Counted from the first letter of the stretch, positions 6,903 through 14,621 are shown. The stretch is 35,072 bases of DNA from Methanothrix sp. (GCA_024649985.1 JANKMW010000002.1:1-35072); one strand, 5' to 3'. Notes: generated by a model from the sequence alone, not told the origin. Translations and numbers: made by a program.

Positions 6903-7868
6903 TTGAGAAAAGTTATGCTCGCGATACTCGCCCTGTCGTTCCTGATGGGGATGGCGATAGCGACGTCCGATTATTTCAATAGCGACTCTATCAAAAGAGG
7001 CGCCGGTTACAACATGACCTTTGACTTCGAGCAGAGCGTCCAGGGAAGCGGCTACTTCATGACGTACAGGTACATCCAGCTGCCCACCCCCGACACCGGC
7101 AGCCCCGGCCAGAAGGGTCCGATGTACAAGGACTACGCCCACGGGAGCGGCACCATCGAGAACGAGATGATCATCAACGCTGATATCGTCAACTACGTCA
7201 AGAAAGACGGCTGCTACCAGGAGTGGGAGGCTTACTCCTGCATATCGGCGAGGGAGGACAACTCCATGGTCTACTCCCCGATGAGGATGGCCATAGGAAA
7301 CGGCTACTACGCGCGAAACCCCATCCTCTACGACTCCCTGCTTAAGGAGAAGACGGTGATAAAGAACTACAGGCCGGTCACCATGATGCACCACCAGGTG
7401 GAGTACGCCAAGGCCGTCGACAAGGAGATCGAAATCCTGGTCAAGGATAAGCAGTACGTATATGATGATCCGATCTACCAGGGCGTCGGCTACACCTGGA
7501 TGAAGATCAGCGAGGACGTCACCGACGGTATGGTGGACATAGGAGTCCTCCAGGGAGATCCGAATAACATGAACGACACCGGTTACGACGTTCCTGAGAG
7601 CACCGCCTGGAGGAGGCCGATGATCGAGATCGACGAGCACTACGTCGGGACCTTCACCATCGAGAAGAACATGACCCTCGAGGTCCCCTACAAGCATGTC
7701 ATTGTACCGAAGGACTGGCTGAGCTGCTGCTTCGGCGGATGCGATACGATGGAACCGTGCGGCACTTACAACCCCTGTGAGCCGTGCATATTCCCCGGCG
7801 CAGAGTCCAAGGCTGCCCCCACCGAGAGCTCCTACTTTGAGCCTGCGATGAACGGCTACATCTCTTGA
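6903..7868 (+). CDS. Secreted protein of unknown function with Cys-rich C-terminus
   Basis: 321 residues. I do not recognise a family. TTG 6903 is chosen because ggaggg lies 7 nt ahead; the first 22 residues (RKVMLAILALSFLMGMAIAT) form a clear signal peptide with likely cleavage near residue 20-22. The rest has no membrane anchor. It is rich in Tyr, Met and Asp, with a few N-x-S/T sites and paired cysteines (DGCYQEWEAYSC). Around residues 275-297 there is a dense cysteine cluster (WLSCCFGGCDTMEPCGTYNPC and EPC). A long promoter region and a hairpin terminator six bases after the stop suggest a well-expressed single gene. It could be a cell-wall or sheath component, but that is inference from secretion and cysteines only. 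Confidence 0.7.
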   Translation: MRKVMLAILALSFLMGMAIATSDYFNSDSIKRGAGYNMTFDFEQSVQGSGYFMTYRYIQLPTPDTGSPGQKGPMYKDYAHGSGTIENEMIINADIVNYVKKDGCYQEWEAYSCISAREDNSMVYSPMRMAIGNGYYARNPILYDSLLKEKTVIKNYRPVTMMHHQVEYAKAVDKEIEILVKDKQYVYDDPIYQGVGYTWMKISEDVTDGMVDIGVLQGDPNNMNDTGYDVPESTAWRRPMIEIDEHYVGTFTIEKNMTLEVPYKHVIVPKDWLSCCFGGCDTMEPCGTYNPCEPCIFPGAESKAAPTESSYFEPAMNGYIS

Positions 7869-7873
7869 ACAGT

Positions 7874-7910
7874 TCGGGGATAACCTCCCCGACCTCTTCT
7901 CTTCTTTTAT
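7874..7910 (+). terminator. Hairpin plus pyrimidine tract terminator
   Basis: Arms tcgggga (7874-7880) and tccccga (7886-7892) enclose a 5-nt loop and are followed by a T/C-rich tract (cctcttctcttcttttat). It starts six bases after the stop of the secreted protein gene. Confidence 0.65.
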
Positions 7911-7972
7911 CCGCCCTTGATCTGCTCGTCTTTTGCATCCACCATCTCCCTGCCCCGGATCGGAGAGGAAAG

Positions 7973-7980
7973 GCTTAAAC
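7973..7980 (+). promoter_or_regulatory. TATA box of mptE
   Basis: The box gcttaaac is centred about 26 nt before ATG 8003, predicting a leaderless mRNA. Confidence 0.55.
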
Positions 7981-8002
7981 TTCCTCCCGGCTAGGGCGTA
8001 TC

Positions 8003-8701
8003 ATGCGGTTTGAGGAATGGGACCCGATATACCGGGAGATCCTGGAGGAGTTCGGCTTCTCCCGCGACGAGGACGAGGCAGCGGCCCTCCTCCTCAAGGG
8101 CCTCCTCTCGGTGGGGGGAGGAGACCTCTCCCTCGAAGACCTGGACTCGATGATCCGGGGGCGGAGGGTCCTGGTATGCGGCAACGGGCCGGGGCTTGCG
8201 CTGGAGTTGGGGGCGATCCTGGAGGAGGGCCCTATGGTCCGGCCCGGCGCTTCGAGGGACGAGGGTCTCGTGGTCATAGCCGCCGACGGGGCGACGACGC
8301 CCCTCCTCGCGGCGGGGGTCGTCCCCGACGTCATCGTCACCGACCTGGACGGCCTCCTCCCCGACATCGTCGCCGCGAGCGAGAGGGGGTCGGCGGTGGT
8401 GGTCCACGCCCACGGCGACAACGTGGCTGCCCTTTTGGAGTACGTCCCCCGGCTCAGAAAGGTCCTCGCCACCACCCAGGCAGCCCCCCTGGAGGGGGTC
8501 TACAACTTCGGGGGGTTCACCGACGGCGACCGCGCAGTCTTCCTCGCCCGGCACTTCGGGGCAGAAGAGATCAGGTTGATAGGCTTCGATTATGACGATC
8601 CTGCCGTCACCCCAAAGAAGAAGAAGAAGCTCGCCTGGGCGAGGAGGCTCGTGGCGATGGCATTGGAAGATCAGCCCTCGCCGCCGACCTCCGTTCGCTG
8701 A
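8003..8701 (+). CDS. mptE: 6-hydroxymethyl-7,8-dihydropterin pyrophosphokinase, MptE type (DUF115)
   Basis: 232 residues. Archaeal MptE transfers pyrophosphate from ATP to 6-hydroxymethyl-dihydropterin, a step towards tetrahydromethanopterin, the C1 carrier of methanogenesis. The signature is visible: VLVCGNGPGLALEL (residues 57-70), AADGATTPLL (94-102) and the acidic VIVTDLDGLL (D114, D116) that binds metal-ATP. Further on are HAHGDN and the FGGFTDGDRAVFLA segment, followed by IRLIGFDYDD. The length is typical. The C-terminal KKKKKLAWARRL followed by a proline-rich tail is unremarkable. A TATA box 26 nt upstream makes a leaderless message likely. It converges with tmk. Confidence 0.9.
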   Translation: MRFEEWDPIYREILEEFGFSRDEDEAAALLLKGLLSVGGGDLSLEDLDSMIRGRRVLVCGNGPGLALELGAILEEGPMVRPGASRDEGLVVIAADGATTPLLAAGVVPDVIVTDLDGLLPDIVAASERGSAVVVHAHGDNVAALLEYVPRLRKVLATTQAAPLEGVYNFGGFTDGDRAVFLARHFGAEEIRLIGFDYDDPAVTPKKKKKLAWARRLVAMALEDQPSPPTSVR

Positions 8702-8779
8702 TCGTCGGTCTATCAATCGTCGATCTTCGATATCCGATCGCTGATCCATCAATCAGCGTTATCCGATCGTCGGTCTCTC
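8699..8779. repeat. Imperfect direct repeat and hairpin between convergent genes
   Basis: gatcgtcggtctatc (8699-8713) recurs as gatcgtcggtctctc (8765-8779). Between them cgctgat (8739-8745) and atcagcg (8752-8758) form a 7-bp hairpin with a 6-nt loop. The location between the ends of mptE and tmk suits a bidirectional terminator. Confidence 0.6.
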
Positions 8780-8802
8780 GATCTTTGATTCCTCACCGCG
8801 CC

Positions 8803-9519
8803 CTATCCATCCGCCCCGGACTCCTCCTCGGAGATGGCGGCGGCTAGGGCGCGGATCGCGTCCTTCAGGACCTGGGACCTCTCGCGGCCAGCGTCGATGA
8901 TGACGAACCTCTCCGGCTCGTTTCTGGCCAAAACCTCGAAGTTCGCCGCCACCTCTCTGAGAAACGCCTCCCGCTCGAACTTCTCGGGATCTCTCGATGT
9001 AGGGCCATCTCCCTTGCGGGAGAGGCACCTCTCCACCGCCTGGGCGGGATTTATCCTGAAGAGGATCGTCTTATCGGGGACGACGGACCAGGGGCGGTGG
9101 ATCGCCCCCACCCACTCCATGGGGCCGGGGACGATTCCCCGGAGGGCGGTCCCCTGGTAGGCGATCCTGGAGTCGGAGTACCGGTCCGAGATCACCACCA
9201 TCCCCCGGTCGAGGGCCGGGACCACCACCTCCCTCAGGTGGCGGGCGTGGTCTGCCAAGAAGAGGAAGAGCTCCTCCAGCCCTTCCGACCCCATCGGACC
9301 CGGCCCCCGGCCTTCCGCCGTCCTGGGGCCCTTCAGCCTCTCTCTCAGGAGCCGCCCCTCCTCGCCGTCGGTAGGCTCGGCGGTGAAGAGAAACTCCCTG
9401 CCTCTGAACGGCCCCCTCTCCTCTTCCTCCTCTGCGGAGATCCACCGGGCGAGGTCGGCGAGGGCCGTCGACTTGCCGGACCCGTCTATCCCCTCGAAGG
9501 TGATCAGAATTCCCCACAT
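8803..9519 (-). CDS. tmk: Thymidylate kinase
   Basis: 238 residues. Phosphorylates dTMP to dTDP with ATP. The P-loop is FEGIDGSGKST (residues 8-18). The TMK signature SDRYSDSRIAYQG comes after the LFLFLADHARHL helix, and the LFRINPAQAVERCLSRK segment leads into the lid region. It is slightly longer than the usual ~200-215 residues because of a G/P/E-rich insertion (about 55-85, TAEGRGPGPMGSEG). The ATG at 9519 follows a minus-strand TATA box by about 33 nt. The stop is TAG. Confidence 0.92.
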   Translation of the reverse strand: MWGILITFEGIDGSGKSTALADLARWISAEEEEERGPFRGREFLFTAEPTDGEEGRLLRERLKGPRTAEGRGPGPMGSEGLEELFLFLADHARHLREVVVPALDRGMVVISDRYSDSRIAYQGTALRGIVPGPMEWVGAIHRPWSVVPDKTILFRINPAQAVERCLSRKGDGPTSRDPEKFEREAFLREVAANFEVLARNEPERFVIIDAGRERSQVLKDAIRALAAAISEEESGADG

Positions 9520-9547
9520 AATCAGCAGGGTTCGTTGAGATGGTGCT

Positions 9548-9557
9548 GATATTTAAG
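9548..9557 (-). promoter_or_regulatory. TATA box of tmk
   Basis: The minus strand reads cttaaatatc, placing the transcript start about 7 nt before ATG 9519. Confidence 0.55.
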
Positions 9558-9581
9558 ATAATGGCGGAACGGGCGGAAACT

Positions 9582-9604
9582 TTATTATAAATGAGTTATA
9601 ATAA
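9582..9604. promoter_or_regulatory. Perfect 9-bp inverted repeat with 5-nt spacer
   Basis: Arms ttattataa (9582-9590) and ttataataa (9596-9604) flank atgag. It is embedded in the most AT-rich stretch of the tmk-ppaC gap and overlaps TATA-like sequence on both strands. It may be a regulator site or simply back-to-back box A elements. Confidence 0.6.
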
Positions 9605-9900
9605 TTTAAAATTGTGGGCCTGCCCCGCATGATTTTGGTATGTCGCCCGATGCTCTGCTAACTCTGAGGCCTCATCCTATGGAAGATCCGTCCGTCGGCT
9701 CAGTGACCCTCGCAGCGGGCTTATATGTACCGCATCTGGGTTGTCTTGAGGTCATGGGCAGACTGTAGTCATTATCTCCCCCAAGGACCTATCAACGCGG
9801 CTTTTGGTGTCGTTCCCCCTTTGCTCCGGCGGTCATGGCGACGGCGGACGCCTCAGCTCCTGCCAGTCCTCATAAGGGAACCCTCTTTCTATATGCTAAG
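9605..9900 (+). other. GC-rich intergenic segment, no gene recognised
   Basis: About 300 bp between the AT-rich inverted repeat and the pyrophosphatase promoter. A TATA-like ttatatgt lies near 9720. Reading frames here are short and have no convincing start or ribosome site. Base composition is GC-rich between AT-rich flanks, as seen for archaeal non-coding RNAs, but I found no SRP, RNase P, rRNA or tRNA motif. Confidence 0.4.
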
Positions 9901-9903
9901 TAC

Positions 9904-9911
9904 TATATAAA
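9904..9911 (+). promoter_or_regulatory. Strong TATA box upstream of pyrophosphatase
   Basis: tatataaa is close to the archaeal consensus. It predicts a start near 9933 and therefore a leader of about 100 nt for ppaC. A second, weaker candidate (gtttaag) lies near 9992. Confidence 0.5.
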
Positions 9912-9927
9912 GATGCTGGCCTCCTCC

Positions 9928-9956
9928 GATCCGCCCTCGCCGCCCCCCGGCGGATC
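9928..9956 (+). other. Hairpin at the predicted 5' end of the ppaC leader
   Basis: Arms gatccgcc (9928-9935) and ggcggatc (9949-9956) pair perfectly across a 13-nt C-rich loop. If transcription starts near 9933, part of the hairpin would fall before the RNA start; otherwise it could end an upstream transcript. Confidence 0.4.
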
Positions 9957-10024
9957 CGAGATAAATTTCGGCATAAACGGCTCGTTGCAAAGGTTTAAGT
10001 CGGAGTTGCGCGTTGAATATCTTC

Positions 10025-10030
10025 GGAGGT
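10025..10030 (+). promoter_or_regulatory. Ribosome binding site that conflicts with the GTG start
   Basis: ggaggt is the best ribosome site in the region, but it overlaps the in-frame GTG at 10029. Its spacing (7 nt) fits CTG 10038 instead, which would give a protein starting MADNVYVVGH, the length expected of the family. Confidence 0.55.
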
Positions 10031-10967
10031 GTTTCATCTGGCTGATAACGTCTACGTGGTGGGCCACAAAAGTCCAGACACTGACTCTGTAGCATCGGCT
10101 ATCGCTTATGCGAACCTGAAGAACCAGCTGGGTATGCCCGAGATATACATCCCCGCGGCGGCGGGCGAGATCAACAACGAGACCAAGTTCGTCCTCGAGC
10201 GCTTCAGCGTCCCTGTGCCGGAGACGATCACCGACGGCAAGGGCAAGAAGATCGTCCTCGTCGACCACAACGAGGTGGGGCAGGCGGTGGATAACATAAA
10301 AGAGGCGACGTTGATGGAGGTCATAGATCACCACAAGATCGGCGACATCCAGACAGGAAGCCCCATATTCTTCCACAACGAGCCCGTCGGGAGCACAGCG
10401 ACGATAATCTCGGCGATGTACGACCAGAATGGTGTTAACATCACCAAAGAGATGGCCGGCGTGATGATGTCCGCCATCCTCAGCGACACCGTCCTCTTCA
10501 AGTCTCCCACCTGCACCGATAAGGACAAAGAGCAGGTGGAGAAGCTAGCCAAGATCACCGGCGAGGACTACATGCAGTACGGGATCGATATGCTCACCGC
10601 CAAGAGCGACATCTCTTCCAAGACCGCCAGAGATATCGTAAAGGGCGACTACAAGCACTTCGACTTCGCAGGGACGAAAGCCGGGGTAGGCCAGATCGAG
10701 GTCATGGACCTCTCGGTGCTGGCTGCGAGGAAGAAGGAGATCCTGGAGGATATGGAGAAGGTGAGGAAGGAGGAGGGTCTCAGCTTCGTTCTGATCATGC
10801 TCACCGACGTCATGAAGGAAGCGAGCGATCTGCTGTTTGTGGGCACGCCTGTGGATAAGTTCGAGAAGGCCTTCGAGGGGAAGATGGAGAACAACTCCAT
10901 CTACAAGAAGGGCGTACTCTCGCGGAAGAAGCAGGTCATACCCCCGCTGGAAGCGGCCTTCAAGTGA
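10029..10967 (+). CDS. ppaC: Manganese-dependent inorganic pyrophosphatase (DHH family)
   Basis: 312 residues as drawn from GTG 10029. Hydrolyses pyrophosphate to phosphate in the cytoplasm. Family II motifs are all present: GHKSPDTDS, VDHNE, IDHHKIG (the DHH motif), EPVGSTATII, SDTVLFKSPTCTDKD and the C-terminal SRKKQVIPP that binds substrate. Homologues begin about eight residues before the GHxxPDTDS motif, which corresponds to CTG 10038 here; the GTG overlaps the ribosome site, so the annotated first three residues may not exist. In Methanothrix-type acetate metabolism each acetate activated by acetyl-CoA synthetase yields PPi, which gives this enzyme a central role; that link is inference. 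A T-rich terminator follows the stop. Confidence 0.93.
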   Translation: MFHLADNVYVVGHKSPDTDSVASAIAYANLKNQLGMPEIYIPAAAGEINNETKFVLERFSVPVPETITDGKGKKIVLVDHNEVGQAVDNIKEATLMEVIDHHKIGDIQTGSPIFFHNEPVGSTATIISAMYDQNGVNITKEMAGVMMSAILSDTVLFKSPTCTDKDKEQVEKLAKITGEDYMQYGIDMLTAKSDISSKTARDIVKGDYKHFDFAGTKAGVGQIEVMDLSVLAARKKEILEDMEKVRKEEGLSFVLIMLTDVMKEASDLLFVGTPVDKFEKAFEGKMENNSIYKKGVLSRKKQVIPPLEAAFK

Positions 10968-10979
10968 GGCGGCTCTCCC

Positions 10980-10990
10980 TTTTTATTTTC
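10980..10990 (+). terminator. T-rich terminator of ppaC
   Basis: tttttattttc begins 13 nt after the TGA. Such U-rich tracts are sufficient for archaeal termination. It lies at the 3' end of convergent tiaS. Confidence 0.55.
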
Positions 10991-12246
10991 TACCTGCTGG
11001 GATGGACCTTATCGCCTCTCATCCTCACCAGGGGCTTTGATAGGTGCCTCCTGGCGCAAGGAGGAACCTCATAGAAACCCTCCTGGATCTCTCTATGGAG
11101 GGGAACGGTCGCCTTCCCCTCTGCCCTCGTCTTGCACCTCCTGCACCGGTACCCCTGCCCCCGGCCCGCAGACTTCATCCTTCTGCTGCAGGAGGGGCAG
11201 AGGGGCGCCTCCCCGACCGTCCCCTCGGCGAGGGAGACGACCTCCATCTTCTCGAGGTTGACGGTCCCCTTCTTGACGGCGCCGTAGACCTCGACGAGGT
11301 CCCCTGGGAGTAGAGCCCTCACCAGATCCCTGAAGCCCTTCGTCGGCTCGAATGCGGCGCATCTGATGGTGGAGTCGGCTTCCTCATCTCTTAGGGTGAA
11401 GAAGATGTGGCCGCCTTCGATCGCCTCCGGCCCGTCGGCCACCACCCCCCGGAGGAGGTAGCTATTATCCTCGACGACGCCGCTGACCTCGCCCCGAGAG
11501 ATGTGGGCGTCGGTCCCCTGGTTCGTCCTGTAGATCACCATCCTCTCGAAGGGCTCGGACCTGATCGTCTCCAGGGCCTCCATAAGAGATCCTGGCTCAT
11601 CTCCCCGGATTCCGAAGAGGACCGGGTCTTTTGAGTGGGGTGCGAAGATGACCTTCCGGTTCTGGCGGTCGACGTTGTCCCAGGTCCGGGGGTAGGTCAG
11701 CTCGTCGGCCTTCCATACCGACTCCTCGTCGATCTCTCGGGGGGTGGCCCATCTCCTCTCCCCCCGGTAGGCTAGCAGCTCATAGGTCACGTCGGAGAAC
11801 CGAGCCCCTACGGCCGCCAGAGCCCCCACGAGACCCTGACGGTTCTTGAAGGACCGGGACCAGAGGCCGAGCCTCTCGATGATCTCCACCGCCTCTCTCA
11901 CGTCGATGACCTCATGGAGGGCCCTTTGGTAGAAGCCGGATAGCTCCCTCGGCACCTCCTCGGCGACCACGAGGCCGGGGTTGGTCTTTTTGCCGGAGAA
12001 GTCGGAGAGCTCCAAAAGGGTCTCGAGGGCGACCTCCTTCGCCTTATCGGGGCGTTCGGTATCGAGGGAGAAGGCGATGGCGGCGTTCCCCCTGGTCTTG
12101 AACTGGACGCAAGGATTGAGCCTCACCAGCTTTGGGAGGTCCACGACCTCGCCGAAGCTTCCAAGCCTCTCCATCATCACCGCAGCCAGGTAAGTGGTAC
12201 AGAGACCCTCTTCCGAATCGGTATCGTCTACCCCTATAGTTATCAT
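10990..12246 (-). CDS. tiaS: tRNA(Ile2) 2-agmatinylcytidine synthetase TiaS
   Basis: 418 residues. TiaS joins agmatine to C34 of tRNA-Ile(CAU) so that it reads AUA; it is an archaeal enzyme. Order: N-terminal GVDDTDSEEGLCTTYLAA, NPCVQFKTRGNAAIAF, the FKNRQGLVGALAAVGA block, TWDNVDRQNRKVIFAPHSKDPVLFGIRGD, an OB-fold region (about 255-350), then a zinc ribbon CPSC...CRRC (about 352-378). The C-terminal PLHREIQEGFYEVPPCARRHLSKPL closes the protein. The length is typical. The ATG at 12246 lies 45 bp from the divergent HTH gene; both promoters fit in that gap. Stop TAG. Confidence 0.93.
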   Translation of the reverse strand: MITIGVDDTDSEEGLCTTYLAAVMMERLGSFGEVVDLPKLVRLNPCVQFKTRGNAAIAFSLDTERPDKAKEVALETLLELSDFSGKKTNPGLVVAEEVPRELSGFYQRALHEVIDVREAVEIIERLGLWSRSFKNRQGLVGALAAVGARFSDVTYELLAYRGERRWATPREIDEESVWKADELTYPRTWDNVDRQNRKVIFAPHSKDPVLFGIRGDEPGSLMEALETIRSEPFERMVIYRTNQGTDAHISRGEVSGVVEDNSYLLRGVVADGPEAIEGGHIFFTLRDEEADSTIRCAAFEPTKGFRDLVRALLPGDLVEVYGAVKKGTVNLEKMEVVSLAEGTVGEAPLCPSCSRRMKSAGRGQGYRCRRCKTRAEGKATVPLHREIQEGFYEVPPCARRHLSKPLVRMRGDKVHPSR

Positions 12247-12256
12247 GATGGTGAAC

Positions 12257-12289
12257 CTTTAAATAACCGCTGAGCCGAGACATGTATAA
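12257..12289. promoter_or_regulatory. Overlapping divergent promoters of tiaS and the HTH regulator
   Basis: On the plus strand ctttaaataa (12257-12266) is centred about 30 nt before ATG 12292. On the minus strand attatacatg (about 12280-12289) is centred about 26 nt before a start near 12260, 14 nt ahead of ATG 12246. Both fit into the gap, so a protein bound there could affect both genes. Confidence 0.5.
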
Positions 12290-12291
12290 TC

Positions 12292-13221
12292 ATGAATAAG
12301 GAGTTTCTGACCGATCGGGTTGCGGGTCTTTTGTCCAGGTCGGGCTTTTCGGTCTCCGACCGGTGTTACGTCAGGCCGAGGAGTTTCGACCTGGCAGCGA
12401 GCCGGGGCGGACTTCTCCTTATTCTGAAGATCCTCTCCAACATCGACGGCCTCAACGAGAAGACCGCCGTAGAGATTCGCAGCCTGGCTAAATACCTTTC
12501 TGCAAACCCCCTTTTGATCGGCGAGAAGACGAGGGATCACAACCTCGAAGGGGGGGTCGTCTACTTCAGGTACGGGGTTCCCACCGTCAGCCTCAACACC
12601 CTCGCCGACTGGATCATCGAAGATATCCCCCCTTTCGTCTACGCCGCCCACGGAGGGCTCTACGTCAAGATCGACGGCCGCCTCTTGAGAAAGCTCAGGC
12701 TGGAGAGCGGCATATCCCTCGGCGCCCTCGCCTCGGAGCTATCCGTCTCACGGCGGACGATCAGCAAGTACGAGATCGAGAGCATGGACACCTCCATCGA
12801 CGTCGCCCTGAGGTTGGAGGAGCTCTTCGGCCAGGAGCTGATAAAGCCCGTCGAGATCCTGGAGCCGAAAAGCCCTCTCCTCGGAGTGCGGGGGCTCATC
12901 GACGACAAGGTGCTGAGCCACCTGGCCCAGATCGGGTTCGACGTCTTCCCCACGGTCCAGTCGCCCTTCAACGCCATAACCCAGAACGAGGCGCTGGTCG
13001 TCCTGACGGGGGTGGGTAAGCTCTCGCCCACCATGATGAAGAAGGCGAAGCTGATGAGCAGCCTCTCCATCATCACCAAGACCCGGTCGGTGGTGATCGT
13101 CGACGGCGAGACGAAGGTCGAGCGGGTCGAGGAGACGGCGGTCATCGAGGCCCGGGAGCTGGAGACGATCGACAAGACGAGCGAGTTTGCGGACCTCATG
13201 TCGGAGAAGCAGGATCGATGA
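12292..13221 (+). CDS. Archaeal HTH-type transcriptional regulator (XRE-like HTH in the middle)
   Basis: 309 residues. It belongs to a conserved archaeal family of putative regulators. The N-terminal ~125 residues form a nuclease-like alpha/beta domain (DRCYVRPRSFDLAASRGG, LLLILKILSNIDGLN). A helix-turn-helix follows at about 131-190 (LRKLRLESGISLGALASELS, then VSRRTISKYE), and the C-terminal domain contains VVLTGVGKLSPTMMKKAKLM. No ligand-binding residues can be assigned. It is divergent from tiaS and separated from the next gene by 54 nt. A leaderless or near-leaderless start at ATG 12292 is likely. Confidence 0.8.
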   Translation: MNKEFLTDRVAGLLSRSGFSVSDRCYVRPRSFDLAASRGGLLLILKILSNIDGLNEKTAVEIRSLAKYLSANPLLIGEKTRDHNLEGGVVYFRYGVPTVSLNTLADWIIEDIPPFVYAAHGGLYVKIDGRLLRKLRLESGISLGALASELSVSRRTISKYEIESMDTSIDVALRLEELFGQELIKPVEILEPKSPLLGVRGLIDDKVLSHLAQIGFDVFPTVQSPFNAITQNEALVVLTGVGKLSPTMMKKAKLMSSLSIITKTRSVVIVDGETKVERVEETAVIEARELETIDKTSEFADLMSEKQDR

Positions 13222-13275
13222 TATCTTCGCCAGAAGCCTCAGATCCCCGGTCCATCCCTCATCGGAGGATATCTT

Positions 13276-14289
13276 TTGAACCCCGGCCTGGCTGAAGGGC
13301 TCCGATCGTCCGGTCGGGTCTTCGTGGTGGCGGTGGCTGGAGATAGCGGCTCCGGCAAGACGACCCTATCGTGGGGGATCAGACGGCTCCTGGGCGAGGA
13401 CCTCGTCTCCACCTTCAGCATGGACGACTACCACAGCCTCGATCGTGAGGAGAGGAGGGTCCGGGGGATCACCCCCCTGAATCCCGAGGCGAACCGCCTC
13501 GATCTTCTCGCCCATCACCTCGGAGCCCTGCGGCGGGGGGAGGAGATCGATAAGCCCGTCTACGACCACACCGATGGAACGATAAAAGGGCCCGTCCCCT
13601 TCAGGTCGGCTCCCGTCCTCATCATAGAGGGTCTCCACCCCTTTTTCACCCCGGAGCTAAGGCGGGAGATCGACCTTTCGATCTTCGTCGATCCGAGCCG
13701 CAGCGTAAAGAGGCGGTGGAAGATCAAGAGGGACTGCATCGATCGAAACTACGATCGGGAAGCGGTGAAACGAGAGATTCTGGAGCGTGAGGCCGACTAC
13801 AAGATCTACGTCGACGTCCAGAAGATCTACGCTGAGGCGGTGGTGAAGATCGAGGAGTCGAGGCTTCCCGCGCCCCTTATGGCGGAGACGCCAAAAGAGA
13901 TGTACTCGGTGAGGCTCATCCAGGAGGTGATGGAGGCGGACCGGTCGGAGGTGGAGCTGAAGGTCGACCTTTCGGCGATCTACCGGGATGCGGAAGAGGA
14001 GTTCTCCATCGCATACCAGCGGGACGACTACTACGGCAAGAGGGTCTCGGTCCTCACCATCGACGGCGAGCTTCACATCTCCATGATAGCGGGGCTGGAG
14101 GAGAAGCTCTGCAGGATCATGGGCTCGGAGACTCCCATATGCGACCGGTCGGCTGGCGGAGTCGTCACCTCCACCGGGATGGTCCAGATCCTCCTATGCT
14201 GGCGGCTCCTGGAGAAGCTCGAGCGACACCTATCAAGATCTGGTCTTTCGGGGGGAGATGACGATGCTGAGGTTGAAGAGGGCGTATGA
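13276..14289 (+). CDS. prk: Archaeal phosphoribulokinase / uridine kinase-like kinase
   Basis: 337 residues from TTG 13276, chosen because ggagga sits 6-7 nt upstream. The P-loop is AGDSGSGKTT (residues 21-30), followed by FSMDDYHSLDREERR, TPLNPEANRLDLLAHHL, KPVYDHTDGTIKG and LIIEGLHPFF, the phosphoribulokinase pattern. The C-terminal extension (YGKRVSVLTIDGEL onwards) marks the archaeal PRK branch. In methanogens such enzymes phosphorylate ribulose 5-phosphate in the reductive hexulose-phosphate pathway with RuBisCO; no RuBisCO gene is in this window. Its last 26-32 bases overlap the DUF488 gene, implying translational coupling. Confidence 0.8.
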   Translation: MNPGLAEGLRSSGRVFVVAVAGDSGSGKTTLSWGIRRLLGEDLVSTFSMDDYHSLDREERRVRGITPLNPEANRLDLLAHHLGALRRGEEIDKPVYDHTDGTIKGPVPFRSAPVLIIEGLHPFFTPELRREIDLSIFVDPSRSVKRRWKIKRDCIDRNYDREAVKREILEREADYKIYVDVQKIYAEAVVKIEESRLPAPLMAETPKEMYSVRLIQEVMEADRSEVELKVDLSAIYRDAEEEFSIAYQRDDYYGKRVSVLTIDGELHISMIAGLEEKLCRIMGSETPICDRSAGGVVTSTGMVQILLCWRLLEKLERHLSRSGLSGGDDDAEVEEGV

Positions 14290-14611
14290 CCCGCCGTTGG
14301 AGGATGACGGATTTCGGATCCTCGTCGACGGGATATGGCCCCGGGGGATGAAGAGAGAGCAGATCCAGATAGATCTCTGGCTCAAAGACGTGGCCCCGAG
14401 CGACGAGCTGAGGAGATGGTTCGGCCATGATCCCGGGAGATGGGGCGCGTTCAAAGAGAGATATCATGGTGATCTGGCTTCCAAAGGGGATCTCATCGCC
14501 CTGATATCGGAGAAGATCTCCTCGGGGGATGTAACCCTCGTCTTTGGAGCTAAGGACGAGAAGTTCAACAATGCCGTGGCGCTGAAGGAATATCTCCTCC
14601 GGGAAGATTGA
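14264..14611 (+). CDS. DUF488 family protein (YeaO-like)
   Basis: 115 residues from ATG 14264 (an in-frame ATG also lies at 14258). The purine tract ggggggag is better spaced for 14264. The sequence LKRAYDPPLEDDGFRILVDG, then WPRG, then WLKDVAPSDELRRWFGHDPGRW, F..RY and LVFGAKDEKFNNAVALKEYL is characteristic of DUF488/YeaO proteins. Their biochemical function is unknown. It overlaps the end of the phosphoribulokinase gene, so it is probably in the same operon. It ends 10 nt from the convergent rubrerythrin gene. Confidence 0.85.
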   Translation: MLRLKRAYDPPLEDDGFRILVDGIWPRGMKREQIQIDLWLKDVAPSDELRRWFGHDPGRWGAFKERYHGDLASKGDLIALISEKISSGDVTLVFGAKDEKFNNAVALKEYLLRED

Positions 14612-14621
14612 CCGATTTTGA

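Noticed and set aside
9605-9900. SRP RNA, RNase P RNA or tRNA in the tmk-ppaC gap
   Set aside because: None of the conserved core motifs or a cloverleaf could be found by eye.
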